A stretch of 64,000 nt of DNA from the NCBI GenBank assembly GCA_040751775.1, contig JBFMGD010000001.1, positions 62,001 through 126,000 of the forward strand, given 5' to 3'. The position numbers and the translations under genes are program-made. The notes below the pieces were generated by a model, which was given only the letters and a program-made list of their open reading frames with translations, was not told the DNA's origin and searched no databases. Of the stretch, positions 1-9,233 are shown piece after piece (within the stretch, counting starts at the first letter, position 1; each line of letters begins with the position of its first letter). Source of the DNA: JBFMGD01 sp040751775 (GTDB lineage: Bacteria > Bacillota > Dethiobacteria > DTU022).

Positions 1-150
1 CTGCTTTGATAGATAGGTTCAAGTGCCTACATGAAAAGTTCTGTTCTTATCATATTTATCCTGCTGCTGTTTAATGCATCAGGGGCTGTGCCTTCCGGCT
101 CAGCCCCCAACCAGCATATTATGTAAAACGGCTTTTAATCTTAAACATAT
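1..150. other. Left flank, no gene seen
   Basis: No convincing coding frame lies between the window edge and the end of the Rrf2 gene. One perfect 7-bp inverted repeat is visible, GGGGCTG at 82-88 with CAGCCCC at 101-107 and a 12-nt loop. It has no T-run on either side, so I do not call it an intrinsic terminator. Confidence 0.4.
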
Positions 151-573
151 TTAGAGCAGTGATTGCTGTTCCTGTTTCGCGGCCAGGTCAGCCAAACTAA
201 CCGCCTTAAGCTCATCGACAATCTTTTTCTGCAAATCAACCCAAACTTGCCGTGTGACGCAGGATGGGGCTCGCTGACACATTTCAGCCTTATCCACACA
301 GGGGACCGGAGCCAGTGAACCTTCCACGATATTGATTACTTCGTAAAGCGTAATCTCCCGAGGATCCTTGCCGAGGATGTAGCCTCCCTTATTCCCTCTT
401 AAAGTATAGATTAACCCGGAAGCACGCAACGGCGCCATCAACTGTTCCAGGTACTTTTCTGAAAGCTGCTGTCTTTGAGAAATCTCTTTTAATAAAGTCG
501 GCCCTTGTCCATAGTAGACCGCCAGTTCTATCATCGCCCGGGCCGCATAACGCGCCTTGGTGGACAGCTGCAA
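151..573 (-). CDS. Rrf2/IscR family transcriptional regulator
   Basis: A 140-residue winged-helix DNA-binding protein of the Rrf2 family. The N-terminus (LSTKARYAARAMIELA) and the helix-turn-helix region around residues 27-65 are typical. Three cysteines at residues 92, 99 and 105 have the spacing that holds an iron-sulfur cluster in IscR and other sensing members, so a redox or Fe-S sensing role is likely. It starts at TTG (573), supported by GGAGGGT eight bases upstream. In IscR- and CymR-type loci the target genes often lie downstream, which here is outside the window. The effector cannot be told from sequence alone. Confidence 0.9.
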   Translation of the reverse strand: MQLSTKARYAARAMIELAVYYGQGPTLLKEISQRQQLSEKYLEQLMAPLRASGLIYTLRGNKGGYILGKDPREITLYEVINIVEGSLAPVPCVDKAEMCQRAPSCVTRQVWVDLQKKIVDELKAVSLADLAAKQEQQSLL

Positions 574-595
574 GTTTACACCCTCCAGATTACTG

Positions 596-601
596 ATTAT
601 A
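596..601 (-). promoter_or_regulatory. Probable -10 box of the Rrf2 gene
   Basis: TATAAT read on the minus strand, 23 bases upstream of the TTG start. The TTGACA-like element at 630-635 is 28 bases away, too far to pair with it; a weak TTTTTG lies at 17 bases. Autoregulation is common in the family, but I see no clear operator. Confidence 0.4.
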
Positions 602-681
602 GTTCCAAGTTAGCAGAACAAAAAGTGTTTGTCAATTGAAACTATTGCCTTGGTTAAGTTAGTGCTGACGGGATTAAACTT

Positions 682-1494
682 TTAAATCAACACAACTTCT
701 TCAATAACCCGCGCTACCCCGTCGTTTACATTAGATTCGGCAACCAGATCCGCGGCTCGCAGCACTTCGGGCATAGCATTGGCCACCGCCACACCCAAAC
801 CGGCATAGCGGATCATGTCCAAATCATTACAGCTGTCTCCGAAGGCGAGAATTTCTTCACGCTTAATGCCTTCTTGTTCCGCCAGCCGATGCAAAGCCTG
901 GCCTTTCGTCGCCCGGCGATCGGTTATCTCTAAAAAATGGGGGCGGGTTTGCATGGCGGCAATGTGATCACCAAAGCCGGCTTTAAAGACGGCTTCCGCT
1001 TCGGACAGGGCGCCGCCGCGATTGAGGATGGTTAATTTGGTCGGGTTCGCACCCCACTTCTCCAGAAAGGGCGCGAGCGCTCCCACCGCCTCCAGGTCAA
1101 CGGCGGCGATCGTTTGATAATAACGCGAATATTCGTTTTCCTCCCGAATATAGAGGCGATCATCAATATAGACATTTACATGGTAGCCTCGTTTTTCCGC
1201 TTCGCGGGCGATCGCGACCGCGAGGCGGTTTTCAATCGGTTGGTGGTAAATCACCCGCCGTGTTTCCGTGGTTTTAATCAGGGCGCCGTGGTAATTGATC
1301 ATCGGCCAGTCCTGGTTAAGTTCCAGATCGCGCACATAGGGGATGCTGGTCTTGAACATGCGCCCGGTAGCGATAGTCACCTTAACCCCTTGCTGCACCG
1401 CTTTCCTGATTGCCTGTTTGTTTCGCAGGGATATTTTTAGTTCACTGTTCAATAACGTTTCATCCAGATCAATAGCGATTAACCGGTAGCCCAT
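682..1494 (-). CDS. Cof-type HAD-IIB family phosphatase
   Basis: A 270-residue haloacid-dehalogenase hydrolase of the Cof/YidA type, which dephosphorylates small phosphorylated metabolites in the cytoplasm. Motif I DLDETLLNS (about residues 9-17) carries the nucleophilic aspartate. TIATGR (about 40-45) fits motif II and GDSCNDLDM near the C-terminus is motif IV. The long middle part is the C2 cap typical of class IIB. ATG at 1494 follows GGAGG. The gene lies 26 bases downstream of uvrC and may share its transcript. The substrate cannot be predicted because the family is promiscuous. Confidence 0.9.
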   Translation of the reverse strand: MGYRLIAIDLDETLLNSELKISLRNKQAIRKAVQQGVKVTIATGRMFKTSIPYVRDLELNQDWPMINYHGALIKTTETRRVIYHQPIENRLAVAIAREAEKRGYHVNVYIDDRLYIREENEYSRYYQTIAAVDLEAVGALAPFLEKWGANPTKLTILNRGGALSEAEAVFKAGFGDHIAAMQTRPHFLEITDRRATKGQALHRLAEQEGIKREEILAFGDSCNDLDMIRYAGLGVAVANAMPEVLRAADLVAESNVNDGVARVIEEVVLI

Positions 1495-1520
1495 GCGATA
1501 AAACCTCCAAATAGAATCAA

Positions 1521-3389
1521 CTAATGATGCAAATGACGGTATAGACGAGAGGCGGTTGCCTGGTCGATGCCTGGTGCCGCCTTGATCTCTTCTTCCGTTG
1601 CCCGCAGCAACGCCTCTATGCAGCCGAAATGTTCCAGAAGCGCAATCCGCCGTTTTGGTCCGATACCGGGCACATCCTCCAACGCGGAACGAACATTGCT
1701 GCGGCGCCGTAAACGCCGGTGGGCTTCAAGAGCGAACCGGTGCGCTTCATCCCGGATTCGCTGCAGCAGCTGCAACAGTGTGCTGTTGGCGGGTAAAACC
1801 AACGGGGCTGCAGAACCTTCCACAAAAATCTGTTCGGGATCCTTCGCCAATGAGAGAAGAGAAACGCCGGCCAGCCCGGTCCCGTTTAAGGCTTCCCGGG
1901 CCGCATTGAGTTGACCCTTACCCCCATCTATAAAAATCAGATCCGGCCGCGGCCAGTCGGAACGGCCGGCGCGCCGCCGCAGGACCTCTTGCAAAGCAGC
2001 ATAATCGTCTCCGGCAGGGGCCTGGCGGATATGAAAATGGCGGTAGCTGTCTTTTTCAGGACAGCCCTGATCAAAAACGACCAGGGAGCCGATCGCCTGA
2101 TCACCCCTCAGGTGTGAAATATCGTAACCCTCGATTCTTGCCGGTTCCCCCGGCAAACCGACCAGAACGGCCAGTTCTTTTAAAGGAAGCTGTTCCCGCT
2201 GCCATGTTCTCTGTTCATCTTCCTGCAATTTTAGCAGGCCGTTGCGCTGGGTCAGTTCAACCAGCTGTTTGCGGGAACCGCGCCGCGGCACGGCCAGCGA
2301 CACCCGGCGATCGGCCAACCGGTTCAACCACTCCTGAAGCAGCGCCGCTTCAGGCGGCAAATGTGAGAGCAAAAGCTCGGCCGGCGGCCGGCCGGCCCGC
2401 ATATAATATTGCTTGATAAACGCAGCCAGCACTTCCGGGTCCGGCACATCTCCGGTGCCGGTCAGCCGGAAATGATCCTGACTGAGCAACTTGCCCTCTC
2501 TGATCTTGAACAGGTGGACGGCCGCTTCCTTCTCAAGACGGACCAACGCCAGGACATCCTGGGATCGAGTATGCTTGATATCAAGCACGTTTTGCTGCTG
2601 GGCCGCAACTTGCCGCAGCGCCTGGAGCTGATCCCGGAAACGGGCTGCCGCCTCGTAACGATGCTCCGCGGCTGAATCCCGCATCTGTTTTTCCAAATAG
2701 CGCCTCAACTCTGCCTGATGCCCTTCTAGAAACAGGGTTACCTGCTTGACCAGAGAACCGTATTCTTGCGGCGTCACCGTGGCTGCGCCACGACAGGGCG
2801 CGAGACAGCGCTTCATCTGGTAGTTTAAACAGGGGCGCCGGCCAACCGGTTCACCATTTAACGGTTGACTGCAACGGCGCAGGGGGAAAATCTTACCTAA
2901 GAACTGCATAGTGTGACGGACCGCGCCGGCATTGGTATAGGGACCGAAAAAACGTCCAGATGAGCTTTGTTGGCCGCCGGGTTTTCCGCCGCCTGCCGCT
3001 TTGCCTTTGCGGCGCCCCTCTTTTTGCGAGAGCCTCAGGTATTCCAGACGCGGGTAAGAATCGGCGGTAAGGCGCAGGTAAGGATAATCCTTGTCGTCCC
3101 TGAGGTTGACATTGTAGCGGGGGGAATGCTCCTTAATTAAGTTGCATTCGAGAATTAGCGCCTCTACCTCGGAATCGGTAACGATAAAATCGATGTCCTT
3201 CATCTGGGTTTGCATCGCTTTGGTTTTTGGAGATATGGTACCGGTTTCCGTGAGATAAGAACGAACTCGCTGCCGCAAAGAACGCGCCTTGCCCACATAG
3301 AGCACCCGGTCCACGGCATCCTTGATTAGATATACCCCTGGTGAAGCGGGAAATCGGCTTACTTTATCTATCAGTTGGTCGAGGTCCAT
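1521..3389 (-). CDS. uvrC: Excinuclease ABC subunit C
   Basis: The dual-incision nuclease of nucleotide excision repair, recruited by UvrB to cut on both sides of a bulky lesion. The 622 residues show the full domain order: GIY-YIG nuclease (PGVYLIKD...LYVGKA, about 17-90), a cysteine cluster near 190-200, a UVR motif that binds UvrB (about 225-265), the RNase H-like second nuclease (YDISH...FIDGGKGQ, about 420-510), and C-terminal helix-hairpin-helix motifs (DVPGIGPKRR and AAPGIDQATA). Length is normal. ATG at 3389 follows GGAGG. uvrA ends 14 bases upstream, so uvrB, uvrA and uvrC are co-directional and probably one DNA-damage operon. Confidence 0.98.
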   Translation of the reverse strand: MDLDQLIDKVSRFPASPGVYLIKDAVDRVLYVGKARSLRQRVRSYLTETGTISPKTKAMQTQMKDIDFIVTDSEVEALILECNLIKEHSPRYNVNLRDDKDYPYLRLTADSYPRLEYLRLSQKEGRRKGKAAGGGKPGGQQSSSGRFFGPYTNAGAVRHTMQFLGKIFPLRRCSQPLNGEPVGRRPCLNYQMKRCLAPCRGAATVTPQEYGSLVKQVTLFLEGHQAELRRYLEKQMRDSAAEHRYEAAARFRDQLQALRQVAAQQQNVLDIKHTRSQDVLALVRLEKEAAVHLFKIREGKLLSQDHFRLTGTGDVPDPEVLAAFIKQYYMRAGRPPAELLLSHLPPEAALLQEWLNRLADRRVSLAVPRRGSRKQLVELTQRNGLLKLQEDEQRTWQREQLPLKELAVLVGLPGEPARIEGYDISHLRGDQAIGSLVVFDQGCPEKDSYRHFHIRQAPAGDDYAALQEVLRRRAGRSDWPRPDLIFIDGGKGQLNAAREALNGTGLAGVSLLSLAKDPEQIFVEGSAAPLVLPANSTLLQLLQRIRDEAHRFALEAHRRLRRRSNVRSALEDVPGIGPKRRIALLEHFGCIEALLRATEEEIKAAPGIDQATASRLYRHLHH

Positions 3390-3403
3390 CCCTAACCTCC
3401 ATA

Positions 3404-6313
3404 TTACCGGATCCCGGTTCCCTCATGCTGACTACAGACTGCTGACTTCTGACTTCTGACTCCTGACTTCTGACTTCTGACTTCTGACTTCCGACTCCTG
3501 TTACTCAGGGTTTGTTTGAGCCAATAGCCCGTATGCGATTGCTCGCATGCGGCGATCTCCTCGGGGGTGCCCCGCGCGACCACGCAACCGCCCGCGTCGC
3601 CCCCTTCGGGACCTAGGTCAATAATATAGTCGGCCCGCTTCAACACATCCATATTGTGCTCGATCACTACCACCGTGTTGCCGGCTTCAGCCAGACGCTC
3701 CAGGATCACCAGCAGTTTGCTTATATCGTCCAGGTGCAGCCCGGTAGTGGGTTCATCTAAGATATAGAGAGTTCTGCCGTTGCTGCGCCGTGAGAGTTCG
3801 GTAGCCAGTTTGACCCGCTGCGCCTCGCCTCCGGAGAGAGTGGTGGCCGGCTGCCCCAGGCGCATATATCCGAGACCGACATCGAAAAGCAGTTGCAGCT
3901 TACGCTGAATTTTCGGGATCGCTGAAAAGAAGTCAAGGGCCTCTTCCACAGTCATCGCCAACACATCGGCAATATTTTGCCCTTTATAGCGCACTTCCAA
4001 AGTTTCCCGGTTATACCTTGCACCACGGCATACTTCACAGGGGACATAGACATCGGGTAAAAAGTGCATCTCGATCCGCAGGATCCCATCTCCACGGCAG
4101 GATTCGCAGCGGCCGCCCTTGACATTGAAGCTGAAGCGGCCGGGACGATAACCTCTCTTACGAGCCTCGGCGGTCTGGGCGAACAGGTCACGGATACCGT
4201 CGAATAGACCGGTATAGGTAGCCGGGTTGGAACGGGGAGTGCGACCGATCGGCGACTGGTCTATTTCGATCACTTTATCCAGGTGTTCCACCCCTTCCAG
4301 GCTGCTGTGCTCGCCGGCCTGCTCACGGGAGCGGTGCAGGCGCCGGGCCAGGGCCCGGGCCAGGATTTCATTAACCAGGGTACTCTTACCGGAACCGGAG
4401 ACGCCGGATACACATACGAACAGGCCCAGGGGAAAACCGACATCGATCTCTCTCAGGTTATGTTCCTTGGCGCCCCGCACCCAGAGCCAGCGTTCGCCCG
4501 GCTGCCGCCGCGTCTCGGGAACGCTGATTGAGCGCCGGCCGGCCAGGTAATCTCCGGTAATTGATTCAGCAATGGAGATAATTGTTTCCAGATTACCCTC
4601 AGCCACGATCCGGCCGCCGTGCGCTCCGGCACCGGGTCCGATATCAACAATATAGTCGGCGGTACGAATGGTTCCCTCATCGTGCTCGACTACGATCACC
4701 GTGTTGCCCAGGTCACGCAGCGTCTTCAGAGTCTCCAGCAGCCGGGCGTTATCCCGCAGGTGCAACCCGATACTGGGCTCATCCAGGATATAGATTACAC
4801 CGGTCAAGCCGGAACCGATCTGGGTGGCCAACCGGATCCGCTGCGCTTCACCGCCGGAGAGAGTGGCCGCGGCACGGTCCAGGGTAAGGTACTGCAGCCC
4901 AACGTTGTTTAAAAACTGCAGGCGGGCGGCAATTTCTTTTAAGATCTGCCGGGCAATCTGCTGTTCCCGCGGCGACAGCTGCAGCTCGCTGAAAAAGCGG
5001 GCAGCCTGCTCCACAGTGAGCGCCGACACCTGGGCGATATGGTAATCGCCCAATAATACTGCCAGGCTCGATTCTTTTAAACGCAGGCCGTGACAGAGCG
5101 GGCAGGGTTTATTTTCCATGTAGCGGGACAGTTCCTGGCGAATTTCCTCCGACTCGGTGGCGGCGTAACGGCGCTCCAGCAGCTTTAAGACCCCGGGAAA
5201 AGCTTTCCGGTAGTTGCGCACCCGGCCGAACATATTCACATAACGAAAATGAACCGGTTCCGGAGAGCCGTAAAAAAGTTTCTCGCGGTGTTCCGGGCTG
5301 AGCCGGTTAAAAGGCTGATCAAGGTCAATCTGCCACTCCTTTGCCGCCGACTCCAGGAATTGCTGGTAATAGTTCTGGTTTCCCGACCAGGGATGGATCG
5401 CTCCCTCACGGACGGAAAGTTGGGGAAAAGGTACTACCAGGTCCGGTGAAAACTCTGAACGCAAGCCGAGGCCGCTGCATTCCGGGCAAGCCCCGTACGG
5501 GCTGTTAAAGGAAAAGATACGCGGGCTAATCTCTTCAAAACTAAAGCCGCACTCGGAACAGGCGAAAAGTTCACTGAACAGATGCTCGCCGCCGCCGATC
5601 TCTTGCACCAGGACCAGTCCTTCACTTAACTTCAGCGCGGTTTCTAAAGAATCAGCCAGGCGCCCCTGGATCTCCGGCCGGATGATTAAGCGGTCGATTA
5701 TCACTTCAAGCGAATGTTTTTTCTGCTTATCCAGGACGATTTCTTCTTCCAACTCCCGCACCGTCCCATCGACCCGGACGCGGACATACCCTTTACGGCG
5801 CATCTCTTCCAGCAGGCGCGTATACTCTCCCTTCCGCCCACGCACCAGCGGCGCCAGAACCTGGATTCGTGTATCTTCGGGTAAGGTCAGCACCTGATCG
5901 ACCATCTGCTGCACCGTCTGCCGGCTAATCGGTAAGCGGCAGCGGGGACACTGGGGGCGACCGGCACGGGCGAAAAGAAGGCGCATATAATCATATATTT
6001 CCGTAACCGTACCTACCGTTGAACGGGGGTTGCGGGAGGTTGTTTTTTGATCAATTGAGATCGCCGGGGAGAGCCCTTCAATCTGATCTACATCTGGCTT
6101 GTCCATCTGCCCTAAAAATTGCCTTGCATATGCTGAAAGGGATTCCACATAGCGGCGTTGCCCTTCAGCGTAGAGCGTATCAAAAGCGAGGGACGATTTC
6201 CCCGAACCGCTTAAGCCTGTGAAAACGATCAACCGGTTACGCGGCAGGGTTAGATTAATATTTTTCAAATTGTGTTCCCGTGCCCCGCGAATAATAATTT
6301 CTCCTTCGGTCAA
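3404..6313 (-). CDS. uvrA: Excinuclease ABC subunit A
   Basis: The damage-sensing ATPase of nucleotide excision repair; a UvrA dimer loads UvrB on the lesion. Two ABC modules are visible. The first has Walker A GLSGSGKS, signature LSGGEAQRIRLA and Walker B ILDEPSIGLH. The second has GVSGSGKST, LSGGEAQRVKLA and ILDEPTTGLH. Zinc modules occur as CPRC, CSEC...CPEC and CESC...CEVC. The frame stays open up to GTG at 6325, but AGGTGG at 6322-6327 covers that codon, so TTG at 6313 (8-base spacing) or 6316 is the likelier start; this gives 969 residues. The C-terminus carries about 25 extra residues encoded by a heptanucleotide repeat (3428-3497) that is not part of the normal UvrA fold. Confidence 0.97.
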   Translation of the reverse strand: MTEGEIIIRGAREHNLKNINLTLPRNRLIVFTGLSGSGKSSLAFDTLYAEGQRRYVESLSAYARQFLGQMDKPDVDQIEGLSPAISIDQKTTSRNPRSTVGTVTEIYDYMRLLFARAGRPQCPRCRLPISRQTVQQMVDQVLTLPEDTRIQVLAPLVRGRKGEYTRLLEEMRRKGYVRVRVDGTVRELEEEIVLDKQKKHSLEVIIDRLIIRPEIQGRLADSLETALKLSEGLVLVQEIGGGEHLFSELFACSECGFSFEEISPRIFSFNSPYGACPECSGLGLRSEFSPDLVVPFPQLSVREGAIHPWSGNQNYYQQFLESAAKEWQIDLDQPFNRLSPEHREKLFYGSPEPVHFRYVNMFGRVRNYRKAFPGVLKLLERRYAATESEEIRQELSRYMENKPCPLCHGLRLKESSLAVLLGDYHIAQVSALTVEQAARFFSELQLSPREQQIARQILKEIAARLQFLNNVGLQYLTLDRAAATLSGGEAQRIRLATQIGSGLTGVIYILDEPSIGLHLRDNARLLETLKTLRDLGNTVIVVEHDEGTIRTADYIVDIGPGAGAHGGRIVAEGNLETIISIAESITGDYLAGRRSISVPETRRQPGERWLWVRGAKEHNLREIDVGFPLGLFVCVSGVSGSGKSTLVNEILARALARRLHRSREQAGEHSSLEGVEHLDKVIEIDQSPIGRTPRSNPATYTGLFDGIRDLFAQTAEARKRGYRPGRFSFNVKGGRCESCRGDGILRIEMHFLPDVYVPCEVCRGARYNRETLEVRYKGQNIADVLAMTVEEALDFFSAIPKIQRKLQLLFDVGLGYMRLGQPATTLSGGEAQRVKLATELSRRSNGRTLYILDEPTTGLHLDDISKLLVILERLAEAGNTVVVIEHNMDVLKRADYIIDLGPEGGDAGGCVVARGTPEEIAACEQSHTGYWLKQTLSNRSRKSEVRSQKSGVRSQKSAVCSQHEGTGIR
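3428..3497. repeat. Heptanucleotide tandem repeat, unit CTGACTT, 10 copies
   Basis: Ten consecutive 7-base units, seven of them CTGACTT or CTGACTC and the outer three degenerate. The array lies inside the 3' end of uvrA. Seven is not divisible by three, so the array reads open as a repeating seven-residue peptide (SEVRSQK, SGVRSQK, SAVCSQH). A change by one unit would shift the frame and change the UvrA tail. Short heptanucleotide tandem arrays of this style are known from other bacterial genomes. Confidence 0.9.
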
Positions 6314-6392
6314 CAAAACCACCACCTTGCGAAATTCTCTTTACATAGAATGCGTTCCTGCGTTATAAACCCTTAGGTCCGCCAACTTATTT

Positions 6393-8384
6393 TTACCGGC
6401 CTGCTTGCGCCCGTTCCAATTCAAAAATCAGATCACGTATTGCGGCGGCCTTCTCAAAAGCCAGTTCCCGGGCAGCCTGCTGCATCTCCTGCCGCAGCTC
6501 CTTAATCTTCTGCCGGCGCTGTTCCGGATCAAAGGCAGCCGGGGCATGTGTCAAATAGGCAGCGCTGTCCTCCGCGGCAACGGTAGCCTCGATCAGACCG
6601 CGCACCGGTTTGACGATACTGCGGGGGGTGATCCCGTGCGCCTTATTATAGGCCAGCTGTTTCTGACGACGCCGCTCCGTTTCGTCAATCGCGCGGCGCA
6701 TGGAAGGCGTAATCTGCGCTGCGTACATGATTACTTTACCGGCCACGTTGCGGGCTGTCCGGCCGATGGTCTGGATCAGGCTGCGATCCGATCGCAAAAA
6801 TCCTTCTTTATCAGCATCCAAGATAGCCACCAGCGATACTTCAGGTAAATCAAGCCCTTCGCGCAGCAGGTTAATGCCGATTAATACATCGAACTCGCCC
6901 AGGCGCAGCCCCCGAATAATCGACATGCGCTCCAAGGCGCCGATATCCGAATGCATATAGCGAACCCGCAGCCCGGATTCGCGGTAATAATCCGTTAAAT
7001 CTTCCGCCATGCGCTTGGTCATCGTGGTCACCAGCACCCGCTCGCCGGCTTCAGCCCGGGCACGGATCTGCCCGTAGAGGTCGTCTACCTGTCCCGCCGC
7101 CGGCCGTACTTCGACCACCGGATCCACCAGGCCGGTGGGACGAATGATCTGTTCCACTACGGCGCTGCTGTGCTCCAGTTCCCACGGGCCCGGTGTCGCC
7201 GAGATAAATACCGCCTGCTTGATCAGCTCCTCAAACTCGGCAAAACGCAGCGGACGGTTGTCCAGGGCTGAAGGAAGCCGAAAACCATGCTCAACCAGCG
7301 TGCTTTTACGCGAGAGATCGCCGTGGTACATCCCGTTTATCTGGGGAATGGTGATATGCGATTCGTCAATCACCAGCAGAAAGTCGGGCGGATAGTAATC
7401 CAAAAGAGTGGAGGGGCGGGTCCCCGCTTCCCGGCCATCCAGATGCCTTGAATAGTTTTCAATACCGCTGCAATAACCGATCTCCTGCATCATCTCAAGA
7501 TCAAACCGGGTGCGCTGCTCCAAACGCTGTGCTTCGAGCAGCTTTCCTGCACGCTTAAAGGCAAGCAGGCACCGGTGCAGTTCATCCTCGACAGCGGAGA
7601 CAGCCCGCCTCAATTGAGCGGGAGCGGTAACATAGTGAGTAGCCGGGAAAACAGCCGCATGGGCGCGTTCTCCTAAAACCTTACCGGTCAGAAGATCGAT
7701 CTCCCGGATCCGCTCCACTTCATCACCGAAAAGCTCCACCCGCAAAACCGCTTCACCATATGATGCCGGAATGATCTCAATTACATCACCGCGCACCCTG
7801 AAGGTACCGCGGTGAAAGTCAATTTCGTTGCGCTGGTACTGGATCTCCACCAGGCGGGTGATGATTTGGTCCCGGCTGACCGGAAGGCCAACCCGCAGGG
7901 AGAGAAGCTGGTCGCGGTATTCCTGGGGCGAACCGAGGCCGTAGATACAGGAAACGCTGGCCACGATAATCACATCATTGCGCTCCAGCAACGCGCTGGT
8001 AGCCAAATGACGCATTTTATCGATCTCGTCATTGATTGAAGAGTCTTTTTCAATATAGGTATCGGTTTGAGGCAGATAGGCCTCCGGTTGATAGTAGTCA
8101 TAATAACTGATAAAATATTCCACAGCGTTATTTGGAAAATATTCTTTAAATTCACCGCAAAGCTGTGCCGCCAGTATTTTATTCGGAGCGACCACCAGAG
8201 TAGGTCTCTGAATTTGGGCGATCACATTGGCGATCGTATACGTTTTCCCCGAGCCGGTTACACCAAGGAGAGTCTGGTAACGCTCACCGGCGGTAATCTT
8301 TCGCACCAGGGATTCAATCGCCCGGGGTTGATCACCGGCTGGTTTGTAGTCTGCCTTTAATTGAAACCGATTACCGTTTTTCAT
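6393..8384 (-). CDS. uvrB: Excinuclease ABC subunit B
   Basis: The helicase-like core of nucleotide excision repair: it receives the lesion from UvrA, opens the strands with its beta-hairpin and recruits UvrC. Motifs seen are Walker A GVTGSGKT, the beta-hairpin region YYDYYQPEAYLPQ...DTYIEKD, motif II VIDESH, helicase motif VI (QTIGRTARN) and a C-terminal UVR motif. The frame is open up to GTG at 8408, but GGAGG sits eight bases before ATG at 8384, which I take as the start, giving 663 residues. uvrA begins 80 bases downstream on the same strand. Confidence 0.97.
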   Translation of the reverse strand: MKNGNRFQLKADYKPAGDQPRAIESLVRKITAGERYQTLLGVTGSGKTYTIANVIAQIQRPTLVVAPNKILAAQLCGEFKEYFPNNAVEYFISYYDYYQPEAYLPQTDTYIEKDSSINDEIDKMRHLATSALLERNDVIIVASVSCIYGLGSPQEYRDQLLSLRVGLPVSRDQIITRLVEIQYQRNEIDFHRGTFRVRGDVIEIIPASYGEAVLRVELFGDEVERIREIDLLTGKVLGERAHAAVFPATHYVTAPAQLRRAVSAVEDELHRCLLAFKRAGKLLEAQRLEQRTRFDLEMMQEIGYCSGIENYSRHLDGREAGTRPSTLLDYYPPDFLLVIDESHITIPQINGMYHGDLSRKSTLVEHGFRLPSALDNRPLRFAEFEELIKQAVFISATPGPWELEHSSAVVEQIIRPTGLVDPVVEVRPAAGQVDDLYGQIRARAEAGERVLVTTMTKRMAEDLTDYYRESGLRVRYMHSDIGALERMSIIRGLRLGEFDVLIGINLLREGLDLPEVSLVAILDADKEGFLRSDRSLIQTIGRTARNVAGKVIMYAAQITPSMRRAIDETERRRQKQLAYNKAHGITPRSIVKPVRGLIEATVAAEDSAAYLTHAPAAFDPEQRRQKIKELRQEMQQAARELAFEKAAAIRDLIFELERAQAGR

Positions 8385-8439
8385 ATCTTTTCCTCCACTG
8401 GCCAACACAATCAGGCGGCAATCTCAATCGCCAAACTCG

Positions 8440-8445
8440 ATTATA
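8440..8445 (-). promoter_or_regulatory. uvrB: Probable -10 box of the uvrB operon
   Basis: TATAAT on the minus strand, about 55 bases upstream of the uvrB start. No good -35 hexamer lies at 17 bases. I looked for a Gram-positive LexA box (CGAAC-N4-GTTCG) here and did not see one, so SOS control is not supported by this stretch. Confidence 0.4.
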
Positions 8446-8505
8446 ACATAAAGTATAACGCTTTACGGCGCGGGGATAGTATAACTGGTGATAGAGATTT
8501 ACTTA

Positions 8506-8625
8506 ATGGTGGTTACCGGTAATTGGGCCTGGTTGGACAATTTCCTCTATGCCGCTGTAGTGTATACGCTGATCACGCTTGTCTATTTCAAGGTTATTCT
8601 TAGAAGACGGCAGCGGTTAAGTTGA
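8506..8625 (+). CDS. Possible 39-residue membrane micro-protein
   Basis: An open frame from ATG at 8506 to TGA at 8623-8625, running against the neighbouring genes, in the gap between uvrB and the cation exporter. The peptide has one hydrophobic stretch (about residues 13-28, LYAAVVYTLITLVYF) followed by a basic tail (KVILRRRQR), the layout of a small single-span membrane protein. A TATAAC box at 8480-8485 precedes it. The ribosome-binding site is weak. I do not recognise a family, and it may be chance. Confidence 0.3.
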   Translation: MVVTGNWAWLDNFLYAAVVYTLITLVYFKVILRRRQRLS

Positions 8626-8666
8626 AGCTGCTATTTAATAACAATTCTAACCCGCTTGAAGGCTGC

Positions 8667-9233
8667 TTATTCCTGGGAGAAACCGGCGAGAATGATCATG
8701 GCCAGACCGATCACCATAAACAGGAAAGCGGTGCCCTGTTTAAGCAGTTTTGGGTTAATGCGGGAGAAAAAGCGCCTTCCCAGAAAAATAGCCAGAGCAT
8801 GGTTGAAGAACATGGCCACCATCGCGCCTGCGAATACAGCCAGGGGCTGCCCGAAGCTCGCCGCCAGCAGCACGGCAGCCATCTGCGTTTTATCGCCCAA
8901 CTCAGCCAGGAAAACCAATACCATTGTCTGGTAGAATCCGGCGCGGCCGGTTGAGGGCGTATCAACCCTCTCACGGCGGGCCAGTGTAAGAAGGCCCATT
9001 ACAATAAAAAATGCCCCCGAAGCGGCGGTAATTACTACTGCCGGGATATAGGAGGCGATAAAACCTCCCGCCCCCACCGCCAATCCGAGAACCGCCGCCA
9101 GGGCGACCATAGCCCCGGCCAACACCTGTAACGGCGGGTAACGGCTGGCGAGCGATAAAGAAACAAGCTGTGTTTTATCCCCAAACTCGGCTACAAACAC
9201 GCTGATAAATGCGGTTAGCGCCGCGGCAAGCAT
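8667..9233 (-). CDS. GDT1/TMEM165 (UPF0016) family cation exporter
   Basis: A 188-residue membrane protein with six hydrophobic segments in two homologous halves. Each half carries the family signature E-x-G-D-K-T: AEFGDKTQL near residue 16 and AELGDKTQM near residue 105. Bacterial members export manganese (and possibly calcium) across the cytoplasmic membrane, so a role in manganese tolerance is likely. TTG at 9239 is also in frame, but ATG at 9233 fits the weak AAGGCGG site better. I looked upstream for the manganese yybP-ykoY riboswitch that often controls this family; the 83-base gap is too short and lacks its core. Confidence 0.88.
   Translation of the reverse strand: MLAAALTAFISVFVAEFGDKTQLVSLSLASRYPPLQVLAGAMVALAAVLGLAVGAGGFIASYIPAVVITAASGAFFIVMGLLTLARRERVDTPSTGRAGFYQTMVLVFLAELGDKTQMAAVLLAASFGQPLAVFAGAMVAMFFNHALAIFLGRRFFSRINPKLLKQGTAFLFMVIGLAMIILAGFSQE

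Noticed and set aside
82..107. Intrinsic terminator behind the Rrf2 gene
   Set aside because: The stem is good, but neither strand has a T-run.
630..635. TTGACA as the -35 of the Rrf2 promoter
   Set aside because: It lies 28 bases from the TATAAT box, outside the usable spacing.
3404..3500. uvrA 3' end as a frameshifted or broken gene
   Set aside because: Both ABC modules are complete; the odd tail is explained by an in-frame heptanucleotide array.
8385..8505. LexA (SOS) box upstream of uvrB
   Set aside because: No CGAAC-N4-GTTCG-like sequence on either strand.
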